From NCBI GenBank assembly GCA_003242115.1, contig QBMP01000022.1:3998-26225 (forward strand): 22,228 bases of DNA, written 5' to 3'. Below, in pieces: positions 1-7,315 of the stretch; the first letter of the stretch is position 1; each line of letters starts with the position of its first letter. Origin of the DNA: Phormidesmis priestleyi. Its GTDB lineage: Bacteria > Cyanobacteriota > Cyanobacteriia > Phormidesmidales > Phormidesmidaceae. Made by a program: the position numbers and the translations under genes. The notes beneath the pieces were generated by a model. That model was not told the DNA's origin, did no database searches, and saw only the letters and a program-made list of their open reading frames with translations.

Positions 1-1
1 G

Positions 2-442
2 GGTCGGCGCTATATTTCGGCTTTTGCGGTGATTGCCGCGACGTTGGCAGCGGTGCCGCTACCCTTTGCGACGATGCCGGTGCTGACGGCATTACAGGTT
101 TCGATGGTGGGGGTGTTGGGTCAGCTCTATGGGCAGCGGCTGACGCGATCGCAGGCGGGCGGGGTGATGAGTGCGATCGCAGGTGGATTTTTTGCGCAAG
201 CGATTGGCCGTGAGCTGATTAAATTTATCCCTGGGTTTGGCAGTGTCATCGCCGCCTCTTGGGCCGCGAGCTACACCTGGGCATTAGGTGAAGGAGCCTG
301 CGCTTACTTTGGTGATTTGATGGGCGGCAAAAAGCCCGATCCAGCCCGGATTCAGCAGGTGATGGCCGAAGCCTTTGAAGTGGCCAAAACCAACTTTCTC
401 GCTGCGGATAAAGCAGAAAAGGCGGATAAAGCAGATAACTAA
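2..442 (+). CDS. DUF697-type membrane protein, C-terminal part (cut by window edge)
   Basis: The frame is open to the left edge; the first possible in-frame start inside the window is GTG at 29, but translation in the same frame continues upstream (GRRYISAFA), so this is the 3' part of a longer gene. What is visible has two hydrophobic stretches with the DUF697/YcjF pattern: small-residue helix with prolines, then LTALQVSMVGVLGQLYG, then AGGFFAQAIGRELIKFIPGFG followed by ASYTWALGEGACAYF. In this family the domain usually sits C-terminal to a GTPase domain or stands alone in the inner membrane. The tail is charged and repetitive (AEKADKADN). Its role is not known. Family assignment is by remembered pattern and fairly secure; the missing N-terminus prevents saying whether a GTPase domain is attached. 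Confidence 0.7.
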   Translation, partial: GRRYISAFAVIAATLAAVPLPFATMPVLTALQVSMVGVLGQLYGQRLTRSQAGGVMSAIAGGFFAQAIGRELIKFIPGFGSVIAASWAASYTWALGEGACAYFGDLMGGKKPDPARIQQVMAEAFEVAKTNFLAADKAEKADKADN

Positions 443-496
443 AAGCATCTACACTGTTACTTGCGGATACTTGCGAATCGTTGCCAAGGCCATATC

Positions 497-1111
497 ATGA
501 CTTACACGCCATCAAAATTATTGACCGTCGAAGATTTTACCAGTCAGTATGGAGATGATTCGCGCTATGAACTCATTGATGGAGAATTGCGAGATTTGGA
601 ACCGACAGGCCCGCATGAATCAGTCGCTGGTGAGCTGGCAGGCCACTGGTTTTCGGCTTTTCGGAGCGGGCCACAAGCGGCTGCTCGGTCATGGACTATT
701 CCTAAAAACTGTCTGATTTGTCCGCCTGCCGCGCAGTCTACGGCGCTGCGACCGGACGTAATTGTGTTAGATAAAGCAAAGCTAGAACGAGAGCCTTTTT
801 GGCAAAAGGAGCCGGTGATTGCGTCGGGGCAGTCGATTGTCGCGATCGCTGAAATTGTCAGCACCAATTGGCAAGATGATTATGCCCGTAAAGTAGAAGA
901 ATATTTACTGCTCGCTGTAGCAGAATATTGGATTGTTGATTTTCGAGGATTAGGCGGTTTAGAATTTATCGGCAGACCCAAGCAGCCGACTATCACAATT
1001 TGTCAATTGCAAGGCGGCTACTATCAAAAACAACAATTCCGGTTGCATGAGCCAATCGCTTCAAGGATTTTCCCGACTTTAACCCTGACCTTAGCTGACT
1101 TGATGCCGTAA
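497..1111 (+). CDS. Uma2 family (DUF820) putative restriction-like endonuclease
   Basis: A 204-residue protein if read from ATG 497, which has AAGG seven bases upstream; the frame also allows a TTG at 461 but that adds an unlikely leader. The layout is that of the cyanobacterial Uma2/DUF820 family: LLTVEDF near the N-terminus, YELIDGELRDLEPTGPHE, then RPDVIVLD, then IAEIVS and KVEEYLLLAVAEYWIVD. The D of RPDV, the E of AEIVS and the K of KVEEY match the PD-(D/E)XK nuclease core. These genes are highly multiplied in cyanobacteria and their biological job is unresolved (proposed mobile or transposase-associated nucleases). It stands alone 54 bases after the preceding gene; nothing links it functionally to its neighbours. 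Length is normal for the family. Confidence 0.85.
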   Translation: MTYTPSKLLTVEDFTSQYGDDSRYELIDGELRDLEPTGPHESVAGELAGHWFSAFRSGPQAAARSWTIPKNCLICPPAAQSTALRPDVIVLDKAKLEREPFWQKEPVIASGQSIVAIAEIVSTNWQDDYARKVEEYLLLAVAEYWIVDFRGLGGLEFIGRPKQPTITICQLQGGYYQKQQFRLHEPIASRIFPTLTLTLADLMP

Positions 1112-1239
1112 GCTCCAATGCCAGAGTTCTCCAGACTTCTTGCAAAATCTATGGCGCGATTAGCGGCTTCGGCACTCTGAATATATCATGAGTAATTAGT
1201 TCAAATTAACTAGCTCACGCTGACTGAGCCCGACTTGCA

Positions 1240-2865
1240 ATGTCGCCACTCGCTGAAGAGGACTTACCCCAAACCCCTACCGAAAAACCCGATCCGCCAC
1301 AGCTGCGTCCCTATCAAGTGCAGCTCATCAATGACCTTTACCACGAGCTAAATGCGGGTCATAAGCGGGTGGCGATAATCGCTGGGACGGGAGCGGGGAA
1401 AACGATTATCAGCGGACAGATTTGCGCCCATGCCGAAGAGGCCGGAAAGCGGCTGATGTTTTTGGTGCATTTAGATGTGCTGGTAGGGCAAACCTACGAA
1501 AAAATGAAGGCGTTTGGCTTGCAGTGCGGCTTTATTAAAGCGGGCTGGGAGGAGAATCGCGATGCGCCCATTCAAATTGCCAGCATTCAGACAATGGCGA
1601 AGCGGCGCTGGTGGCAGCAGTGGCCTGCTGATGTGGTTTTTTATGATGAGGGGCACATCACGCTGTTTAGTCAGGTGGGTAAAAAGGTGATGCTGCGTAC
1701 TCACAAAGACGCTGTGCACTTGGTGATGACGGCGACGCCGCTGCGACTAGGTAAAGAACAGCTTGGCGATCATTTGGATACGCTGGTGTCTTCACCCGTA
1801 CCGTATGACTTACAGCAGATGGGCTATCTCTCTAAAATGAAGTATTACAGTATGCCGAGAGATGGGATGGCGAATCTAGAAGAGGTCAGTATCTCTAAAG
1901 GAGATTATGATGAGAGAGATTTGAAAAATGTTTGCGATCGCACCGAACTGATTGAAAAAATTGTCGAAGAATGGCACCGTATCGCCCAGGGCAAACGCAC
2001 CATTGCCTTTTGTGTCGATGTAGAACATGCCAACCATGTCGCCGAAGCTTTTCGCAAAGCGGGCGTCAGCGCTGAAACTGTCGATGGCAGCACCGCCATT
2101 AAAGATCGCAAAAAGCTCTATCACGACTTAAAAACAGGTGATCTAACGGTACTGACTTCTTGCAATGTGATCAGCATTGGCTTTGATGAACCGAGTGTGG
2201 AAGTTGGGCTAATGCTACGGCCCACCCAGTCGAGCGCTATGCACTTTCAGCAGTTGGGCCGGGTGATGCGAATTTCACCGGATACCGGCAAAGACTATGG
2301 GATTATTCTCGATCAGGCCGGTAACCTTCAGCGATTGGGCTTTCCAGAAGATGTTGAAGGTTATGAATTGCCGACTCAAAAGCAGTCGAGCGGCGGCGGC
2401 GGGGTTGCCCCGACTAAGCCTTGCCCTGCTTGCGGAAGAATTGTCCTGTCTTTTATTGTCAAATGCCCAGACTGCGAGCATCAGTGGGTGAGCGATCGCC
2501 CCATCAACACCGAAGACATGGTAGAAATTTACTCCAATCAGCAGGCCAGACAAATTCGCGATGTCACCACCCTGATGGAGCTGTATCACAGCCACAGGCG
2601 CAGGGCTTTTAAGCGAGGCTACGCGCCCACCTGGGCTGATAGAGCCTTTTATGAACAGTGCGATCGCCTGCCCAATCCAAGCTGGGCCTTTGGCTCTCTG
2701 TACGGAGCGCGGCCAATTTGGGAACAGCAGCTTGTGATTGTTGATTACTTGCGCAAGAGTGCGCGGCGCATTGGCAAAGGAGCCGACTGGGTGATCTACG
2801 AATTCGAAAAAGAAGTTGGCCCCCATAGCTGGGCCAAGATTGCTCAGTATGAAAGCAAAAATTAG
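1240..2865 (+). CDS. SF2 DEAD/DEAH-type helicase with C-terminal zinc ribbon
   Basis: A 541-residue ATP-dependent nucleic-acid helicase or translocase of superfamily 2. Visible motifs in order: Q-like RPYQVQLI (23-30), Walker A GTGAGKT (49-55), motif II as DEGH (136-139, in place of DEAH), motif III TAT (164-166), helicase C segment with TSCNVISIGFD (about 306-316) and motif VI QQLGRVMR (337-344). A four-cysteine zinc ribbon follows (C395, C398, C409, C412) after a glycine-serine linker, then a roughly 110-residue basic, aromatic-rich tail that I cannot assign. The set-up resembles stand-alone phage/plasmid-type helicases in cyanobacteria, related to the UvrB/RecG-like ResIII group. Start ATG 1240 has no good ribosome-binding site, but the Walker A position argues for it. 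It has its own 128-base upstream region containing a small TAGTT/AACTA inverted repeat (1197-1212). Confidence 0.85.
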   Translation: MSPLAEEDLPQTPTEKPDPPQLRPYQVQLINDLYHELNAGHKRVAIIAGTGAGKTIISGQICAHAEEAGKRLMFLVHLDVLVGQTYEKMKAFGLQCGFIKAGWEENRDAPIQIASIQTMAKRRWWQQWPADVVFYDEGHITLFSQVGKKVMLRTHKDAVHLVMTATPLRLGKEQLGDHLDTLVSSPVPYDLQQMGYLSKMKYYSMPRDGMANLEEVSISKGDYDERDLKNVCDRTELIEKIVEEWHRIAQGKRTIAFCVDVEHANHVAEAFRKAGVSAETVDGSTAIKDRKKLYHDLKTGDLTVLTSCNVISIGFDEPSVEVGLMLRPTQSSAMHFQQLGRVMRISPDTGKDYGIILDQAGNLQRLGFPEDVEGYELPTQKQSSGGGGVAPTKPCPACGRIVLSFIVKCPDCEHQWVSDRPINTEDMVEIYSNQQARQIRDVTTLMELYHSHRRRAFKRGYAPTWADRAFYEQCDRLPNPSWAFGSLYGARPIWEQQLVIVDYLRKSARRIGKGADWVIYEFEKEVGPHSWAKIAQYESKN

Positions 2866-3001
2866 TTTCTGATTCGAGAAACCTATACTAATGGATGCAT
2901 ACGCTGTGACACTTCAGAGGCCGGAGCAGGCAACCAACAGATGTGTGGCAGTTTTTCGATAAGGTTATAATGCTTCCAGATTTTTATATGCTCAGCTATT
3001 C

Positions 3002-3730
3002 ATGGTCTTAAAATTGCAGCGTCATCGTAAATCGGCCCTCCGCCGTTTCGCCTATCAGTCTGTAGCGGTTTGTCTTGGGGGAACGATGATGGCTGGGTTC
3101 AGCTCAGCAAAAGCTTTTTCTCAAGAATCCATCTCAGAGCCAGCCGGAGAGCCAGCTATAGAATCAGCCATAGAACCAACCTCAGAACCAACCGAAAACG
3201 AGCCCTCTACCAGCGCACAGCCAACCTCTGATAAATTACGGGCTTTGTTTGAGTCGATTGTGGTTCGCCCAACGGTAGCGCCGGTACCGGCTGAGGTAGT
3301 TCCCGAAATGATGCCAGCAGCGGCAGCAGAGACTACGGAGCAAACGGTGCGACTGAGATTGAGCTTGAGCGATCGCAAAGTCTACGTCTACCGAGGTGAG
3401 AACATAGAAGCTACCTATCCAGTTGCCATTGGTAAATCAGGATGGGAAACGCCAACGGGCGAATTTAAAGTGATCTCACAAATCAATCAGCCCGGATGGA
3501 CAAACCCTTTTACCGATGAAGTGATGCCACCAGGGCCCGACAATCCTTTAGGCGATCGCTGGATCGGCTTCTGGACAGATGGCAATAACACCATCGGCTT
3601 TCACGGCACCCCCAATCGTGAATCGGTAGGCCGAGCGGCCTCTCACGGCTGCGTGCGCATGTACAACGAAGATATTCGCAAGCTTTTTGAGATAGTCGCC
3701 TTGGGAACGTCCGTTACTGTTGAGCCATAG
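3002..3730 (+). CDS. L,D-transpeptidase (YkuD), exported
   Basis: A 242-residue periplasmic enzyme that would form 3-3 cross-links in peptidoglycan or attach proteins to it. Residues 1-40 make a long Sec-type signal peptide (basic RHRKSALRR, hydrophobic SVAVCLGGTMMAGF, AKA-F). Residues 41-75 are a low-complexity linker made of repeated EP/SEP/IEP units, a likely extended wall spacer. The YkuD domain spans about 116-242: it starts VRLRLSLSDRKVYVY, has the typical IGKSGWETPTGEF segment, the substrate-site HGT at 201-203 and the catalytic SHGCVR at 214-219 with Cys217. All key residues are intact. The start at ATG 3002 lacks a clear Shine-Dalgarno but begins the signal peptide properly. It converges on the SH3 gene downstream, with a hairpin in between. 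Confidence 0.92.
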   Translation: MVLKLQRHRKSALRRFAYQSVAVCLGGTMMAGFSSAKAFSQESISEPAGEPAIESAIEPTSEPTENEPSTSAQPTSDKLRALFESIVVRPTVAPVPAEVVPEMMPAAAAETTEQTVRLRLSLSDRKVYVYRGENIEATYPVAIGKSGWETPTGEFKVISQINQPGWTNPFTDEVMPPGPDNPLGDRWIGFWTDGNNTIGFHGTPNRESVGRAASHGCVRMYNEDIRKLFEIVALGTSVTVEP

Positions 3731-3760
3731 CACTTTAGGCGAATAATATTTTAAACTAAG

Positions 3761-3796
3761 GCAAATTTGTCAGTACGTCCCTACAGACAAATTTGC
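3761..3796. terminator. Hairpin between convergent genes, overlapping the SH3 gene's 3' end
   Basis: GCAAATTTGTC (3761-3771) and GACAAATTTGC (3786-3796) form a perfect 11-base-pair stem with a 14-base loop. The right arm includes the last codons of the minus-strand SH3 gene, whose stop lies in the loop. There is no strong U-tract on either side, so it may be a weak bidirectional terminator or simply a 3'-end stabilising hairpin. Confidence 0.55.
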
Positions 3797-4506
3797 TCTC
3801 CCCACTTCGCTGGCCCCCGATCACTATTAGGCCCTAACTTGCACTGAAATGGCCGCACAAGCCGTTCTGGCATAGCTCCATAGTTAAGGTAATTGCTGTC
3901 ACCTGCGCCTACGCTAAAAGCAACCAATCCGGTGGTGGCACAGTTTTCAATCAGCTTCGAGGCCATCGCATTCATCAATACCGGCGAGGCCAAAACATTG
4001 TTGCCGCCGCTACCTGCCAAAATAAAGGTAAAGCTACTAGGTCGGTTGGCTGGGCCATCGGTATAGCCGTGCGATCGCTGATTGCGGGTTTCAATTCGAG
4101 TATTGGGCACGGCTCTGATTTGCTGCTCAGTTTGGGCAATAGCGGCATCACAGCTCAGTCGTGGCGTCGCTGGAAAAGGCGCAACAAGGCTGACTAAATC
4201 AGAGCGAATCCACAGACTGTTCGTGAGATTGATAGTAGTTGGCTGCGCTTGATACCATTTGTATCCGGCGGCATCAAAGCGTTCGCTAATAATATTAAAG
4301 GGGCTGCCGTTGCGAAGGGTTGCCAGCACGCCAGCGCCGGTTGTTGGGGCGGCTCGCAGATTCGCCGAGCCACCGTCAAGCGTGGTCGATACCCAGCCAC
4401 GCTCAGGACTGGCCCAGGCGCTTTGGGGAGTGGCGAGGTTGAGGGCGGTAGCGCAACCAGCTCCAAACAATAAACTGGATAGCAAATTTGTTAATAACCG
4501 TTTCAT
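3781..4506 (-). CDS. Secreted SH3 domain protein
   Basis: A 241-residue exported protein. The N-terminus (MKRLLTNLLSSLLFGAGCATALNL...AWA-S) is a Sec signal peptide with probable cleavage after AWA at about residue 32; the internal GAGC lacks the Leu/Val normally at -3 of a lipobox, so a lipoprotein is less likely. Residues about 36-108 form a bacterial SH3 domain (GWVSTTLDGGSANLRAAPTT, then KWYQAQ and LWIRSDLVS). The C-terminal 130 residues, with four cysteines, are not recognised; they contain SSFTFILAGSGGNNVL and a conserved-looking LVAFSVGAGDSNY segment. Its start codon is placed by TGAGG, which overlaps the stop of the upstream 92-residue ORF and lies five bases from ATG 4506, implying translational coupling. 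Function unknown; SH3b domains often bind cell-wall or surface ligands. Confidence 0.85.
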   Translation of the reverse strand: MKRLLTNLLSSLLFGAGCATALNLATPQSAWASPERGWVSTTLDGGSANLRAAPTTGAGVLATLRNGSPFNIISERFDAAGYKWYQAQPTTINLTNSLWIRSDLVSLVAPFPATPRLSCDAAIAQTEQQIRAVPNTRIETRNQRSHGYTDGPANRPSSFTFILAGSGGNNVLASPVLMNAMASKLIENCATTGLVAFSVGAGDSNYLNYGAMPERLVRPFQCKLGPNSDRGPAKWGEQICL

Positions 4507-4513
4507 AAAAACC

Positions 4514-4792
4514 TCAATGAATAGTGCGAGAGCTAAGTGGAGTCGGCGGAGAACTGGATTTTAGCAAAGTCTGCACGACGACTTGCTGACTTTGTTTCCA
4601 AGGCAATTGATTAAAAATTGGCGCACTCAAAACGCTCAAAAAATTGGCCATTAGAGTAGGTATATCAAGCGTTATTGAAGGCATGTTCTTTTGGGAGCTA
4701 TTGTGAAAACTATTGTCAAAACCATTCTCATCACCCTTGTCAGGAATTTTATTAGAACCCTTGTCAGAGCGGCTGTTAGAACCAAGAATCAT
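4514..4792 (-). CDS. Hypothetical protein (92 aa), first gene of SH3 operon
   Basis: Not recognised. ATG 4792 is preceded by AAAGGGAG at good spacing, and the stop overlaps the ribosome-binding site of the SH3 gene seven bases on, both of which argue that it is translated. Residues 1-36 are hydrophilic and repetitive (DKG, FDN, HNSSQKN), residues 37-60 are mildly hydrophobic (LDIPTLMANFLSVLSAPIF), followed by PWKQSQQVVVQTLL and a Ser/Pro tail. No signal peptide and no enzyme motif. The repetitive start reflects recurring GACAA/TCTAA-like bases in the DNA. It could be a regulatory leader ORF whose translation controls the SH3 gene rather than a functional protein. Confidence 0.5.
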   Translation of the reverse strand: MILGSNSRSDKGSNKIPDKGDENGFDNSFHNSSQKNMPSITLDIPTLMANFLSVLSAPIFNQLPWKQSQQVVVQTLLKSSSPPTPLSSRTIH

Positions 4793-4849
4793 GAGCTATT
4801 CTCCCTTTTACAGAAGCAGTAAGAAAAGTGTTACAACTGGTTTCAAATC

Positions 4850-4893
4850 TTGTCAAAATTGATTCCAAATTGATTCCAAATTGATTCCGAATT
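4850..4893. repeat. 11-base tandem repeat, four units (iteron-like)
   Basis: Units: TTGTCAAAATT (4850-4860, degenerate), GATTCCAAATT (4861-4871), GATTCCAAATT (4872-4882), GATTCCGAATT (4883-4893). The period is exactly 11 bases, close to one helical turn, so every unit faces the same side of DNA. It lies 58-101 bases upstream of the 92-aa ORF start on the minus strand. Likely a binding array for a DNA-binding regulator; the regulator is not known. Confidence 0.7.
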
Positions 4894-5020
4894 AAACAGT
4901 GTGGTTGCTTCTAGGTGTTTAGAAGCTATCAGCGAATCTGGCGACAATTCTGCGGATGAGTTCGAGCTTTTTCTTTAGACCGCTTCTAAGCTACGGCACA
5001 TTCACAGGCGTTTTGCAGCG

Positions 5021-5037
5021 GTTACCAAACTGGTAAC
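5021..5037. promoter_or_regulatory. 17-base palindrome, candidate operator
   Basis: GTTACCA-AAC-TGGTAAC is a perfect 7+7 inverted repeat with a 3-base centre. The flanks AGCG and GCT extend the symmetry with one bulged base. It is about 230 bases upstream of the Tat-type ferritin gene and has the size of a dimeric repressor or activator site. No matching regulator is encoded in the window. Confidence 0.5.
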
Positions 5038-5268
5038 GCTTAGAAATGAGTCTGTTTAGCCCGTCTATCAAAGATTGTCAAGAGGTAAGAAAGCGTAGAA
5101 AGGGCTTCTAGCGCTTTTGGCATAGAAAGCGGTAGCCCCTTTTATGCCTAATGGTATGCATCTAACAGGTCTGATTACTCGTACTACTTATAAGAGCGGT
5201 GTGGATAAGCGCGATCACGCTTAACACAGCCCACGCGGCTATTAAATACTCTTAAAGGATACGGCCAT

Positions 5269-5985
5269 ATGACATCTCAAAACGCACTGCCTACCTCGCG
5301 CCGAGGTCTGATGAAATGGGGACTTTGGGGCTTAGGCGGCTTGATGGTCGCGACCCTTCCCAAAGCGGCGATCGCGCAATCCAACATGACCCTTACCTTC
5401 AATGCCAACGATGAAGGCATTCTCAACTTTGCCCTCCTGCTCGAAGAACTAGAAGCTGCTTTCTATGCAGCGGCGGTTAGCTCCGGTAAAATTTCAGACA
5501 GCAAAGAACTGGAATACGTGAAAGAACTAGGCGCTCAAGAAGCAGCCCATGTTACTTTTTTACGCAGCGTATTAGGCGACATGGTGCTATTTGAAACCGC
5601 CGATCTGAGCTTTAATTCAGCGGGGTTGAATGCGATTTTGAAAGATCGCAACACCATCCTTAACACCGCTGTCACCCTCGAAGATGTCGGCGTCCATGCC
5701 TACAACGGTGCAGGCCCTAGCCTAACTAACCCTACCTACCTCCTCGCCGCAGGCTCTATCGTCTCGGTCGAAGCCCGTCATGCCGGTGGTGTCAGAGCCC
5801 TGCTCGGCAGACCCACCACCGAACCTGACAGCGATCGCTTAATCAGTGACGCTGACCTGGTAGCTAGCCTCAATCCATTTAAAGGCAGAGCTTACGACGA
5901 GCTGTATAGTCCCAAACAGGTAGTGGCCATCGTTGGCTCACTCGGCATTCTCAATAACCCTATTAACGGCTCACTCGTCGCCTAA
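5269..5985 (+). CDS. Tat-exported ferritin-like domain protein
   Basis: A 238-residue protein with a twin-arginine signal (SRRGLMKWGLWGLGGL, cleavage near AIA-Q at about residue 37) followed by a four-helix ferritin-like fold of the PF13668 type. Candidate di-metal ligands: E of LLLEELEAAFY, the first ExxH in QEAAH, E of TLEDVGVHAY and the second ExxH in VEARH. All four helices and both ExxH motifs are present, so the metal centre looks intact. Tat export suggests folding with its metal before export. Proteins of this family are exported and poorly characterised; iron, manganese or peroxide handling has been suggested. It is 11 bases upstream of a second family member with AAGGAGG overlapping its own stop codon, so the pair is co-translated. 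Confidence 0.85.
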   Translation: MTSQNALPTSRRGLMKWGLWGLGGLMVATLPKAAIAQSNMTLTFNANDEGILNFALLLEELEAAFYAAAVSSGKISDSKELEYVKELGAQEAAHVTFLRSVLGDMVLFETADLSFNSAGLNAILKDRNTILNTAVTLEDVGVHAYNGAGPSLTNPTYLLAAGSIVSVEARHAGGVRALLGRPTTEPDSDRLISDADLVASLNPFKGRAYDELYSPKQVVAIVGSLGILNNPINGSLVA

Positions 5986-5996
5986 GGAGGACACCC

Positions 5997-6938
5997 ATGA
6001 AAACACGTTTTAATTCAGCGCTTCAGACCCTTCAATTTAACACTCAATCTATGGTGAAATCTGCGGTGCGATCGCTTTTACTCTCCCTAAAGAGCACTCT
6101 AATTGCTCTTTTAGAAAAAATTAATCAGCAGTCTTTGATCAAGGGCATGGCATTCGTGCTGCCGCTAGCCATGCTGTTTCTATGTGTTGGCCCTACCCCC
6201 GCAGCGCAGGCCCAAGAAGCTGTTTTGACCCCTCGCCAAGTCGTTGAATATGCCCTGACGCTCGAAAAACTAGAAGCTGACTTTTATCGTCGAGCGGTTG
6301 CCGCCGCCCAAAACGGCGGCCTCGCAGGCGTTCCTCAAGCAGCCAAAGACGTTATCGTCTCCTATGGTCAAGATGAAGCCCAGCACGTCACGGATCTTTC
6401 GGCTGTTTTGCCTTCTTTAGGCGGCAATCCAAACGCTATCAGAATTCCAACAAATCCTAACTATGCCGCTATTCTAGGCCGCGATCCGTTTGCTAACCCA
6501 GCAGACTTCCTGCTAGTCGGGCAGTACGTCGAAGATTTGGGCGTTGCCGCTTACAAAGGGCAGGTGCAAAACCTGCTGGCAGCAGGTGAAGCGGGTAAAA
6601 CGGTGCTAGCCGCTGCGCTCGCAATTCACAGCGTCGAAGCTCGTCATGCAGCAGGTGTGAGGTTCTTGCGCAATTCCCTACTCGGCGCTGATGTCAATCC
6701 TTGGATTTCGGCTAACGCTAGCAGCAGCGAAGTTATTTACAACGAAAACCGCATGGGTTCGCCTATCCCCTTTAGCACTGCCGCTTTTGATGGCTATGCA
6801 ACCCGATCGGAAGTACTGGCGCTAGTCGGCCCAGTTTTGACGGAGGCTCCCATGACTAACCGACCGACGCCGATGCCTACACCTCAGCCTTCAACCACTC
6901 AGCCCCCAACCAACAACTCACCCCGCGCCCTGTGGTAA
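5997..6938 (+). CDS. Sec-exported ferritin-like domain protein with Pro/Thr-rich tail
   Basis: A 313-residue relative of the preceding protein. Its ATG has a strong AAGGAGG eight bases upstream that overlaps the previous stop. The first 75 residues form an unusually long N-terminal region: basic and amphipathic at first, then a Sec-type hydrophobic core (MAFVLPLAMLFLCVG) ending AQA-Q. The ferritin-like domain (about 76-265) keeps E in TLEKLEADFY, the first ExxH in DEAQH, E in VEDLGVAAY and the second ExxH in VEARH. The last 30 residues are PTPMPTPQPSTTQPP-like, a flexible wall or surface linker. Unlike its partner it has no twin arginine, so the two would reach the periplasm by different routes. 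A terminator follows. Confidence 0.85.
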   Translation: MKTRFNSALQTLQFNTQSMVKSAVRSLLLSLKSTLIALLEKINQQSLIKGMAFVLPLAMLFLCVGPTPAAQAQEAVLTPRQVVEYALTLEKLEADFYRRAVAAAQNGGLAGVPQAAKDVIVSYGQDEAQHVTDLSAVLPSLGGNPNAIRIPTNPNYAAILGRDPFANPADFLLVGQYVEDLGVAAYKGQVQNLLAAGEAGKTVLAAALAIHSVEARHAAGVRFLRNSLLGADVNPWISANASSSEVIYNENRMGSPIPFSTAAFDGYATRSEVLALVGPVLTEAPMTNRPTPMPTPQPSTTQPPTNNSPRALW

Positions 6939-6998
6939 GCGTTAGAGTTTTAATTTAAAAGCTCTGAAATTTGTTAATGGCTATCGTTTCCTGAGCTA

Positions 6999-7036
6999 AT
7001 AAAAGCTGTTGTTCTTCATAGGGCAACAGCTTTTAT
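6999..7036. terminator. Intrinsic terminator after the ferritin-like pair
   Basis: ATAAAAGCTGTTG (6999-7011) pairs perfectly with CAACAGCTTTTAT (7024-7036), a 13-base-pair stem with a 12-base loop. The A-run on the left and T-run on the right of the stem make it usable in both directions. It lies 60 bases after the second ferritin-like gene. Confidence 0.85.
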
Positions 7037-7072
7037 CTTAAGGTAGAAAAATAACAATGTTCTGCTCTGGTT

Positions 7073-7098
7073 AGCCATAGCTGGCTCCGCTTTAGCGG
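7073..7098. repeat. Two adjacent short hairpins
   Basis: AGCCA-TAGC-TGGCT (7073-7086) is followed at once by CCGC-TTTA-GCGG (7087-7098). Two contiguous short stems in a non-coding region could be part of a small RNA, a REP-like element or chance; no U-tract follows. Confidence 0.4.
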
Positions 7099-7140
7099 TG
7101 CGTCAGGAATTCTTTGACTTCACTTCATTGAGGCCGAACT

Positions 7141-7205
7141 TCAACAATTCCCGCATCTGTATAAGTCAGCCTCATCTGTATAGGTCAGTATGCGGGCATT
7201 GTTGA
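7141..7205. repeat. Long inverted repeat enclosing a direct repeat
   Basis: Arms TCAACAATTCCCGCAT (7141-7156) and ATGCGGGCATTGTTGA (7190-7205) match at 15 of 16 positions. Between them a 16-base direct repeat CATCTGTATARGTCAG occurs twice (7154-7169 and 7173-7188, offset 19 bases), the first copy overlapping the left arm. It lies 110 bases before the kinase start. It may be a regulator site, an RNA element or the ends of a very small mobile remnant. Confidence 0.6.
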
Positions 7206-7315
7206 CTGTATTTATTTTTACCAATCTGAGCTTGTGTAAGATACTTTTTAAGCGCAAGCATCTTAAATACAGGACTCAGATACTAATATGAAGGTATTGA
7301 TTATGGATCAGGGAT

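Larger units (their letters stand above)
4793..5268. other. 476-base divergent intergenic region
   Basis: No convincing gene on either strand. It lies between the minus-strand 92-aa/SH3 unit and the plus-strand ferritin-like pair, so it must hold both promoters. It contains an 11-base tandem repeat (4850-4893), a 17-base palindrome (5021-5037), and an interrupted GGCATA/TATGCC inverted repeat at about 5119-5147 in what would be the ferritin mRNA leader. A TATAAG at about 5190 is a possible -10 box for the ferritin pair. AAAGGA before ATG 5269 is the ribosome-binding site. Confidence 0.6.
6939..7315. other. 377-base intergenic region rich in inverted repeats
   Basis: No gene seen. It holds the ferritin-operon terminator (6999-7036), two adjacent small hairpins (7073-7098), a long inverted repeat enclosing a direct repeat (7141-7205) and a T-rich run (7206-7230). 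The promoter of the kinase gene should lie in the last 110 bases; I cannot fix a -10/-35 pair with confidence. Confidence 0.6.

Noticed and set aside
1197..1212. TAGTT-CAAATT-AACTA inverted repeat before the helicase
   Set aside because: Only five base pairs in AT-rich DNA, which is expected by chance; noted but not called an operator.
2275..2826. 183-codon minus-strand open frame opposite the helicase
   Set aside because: It lies wholly opposite a well-conserved helicase coding region, shows no domain pattern and has no ribosome-binding site; it is a shadow frame.
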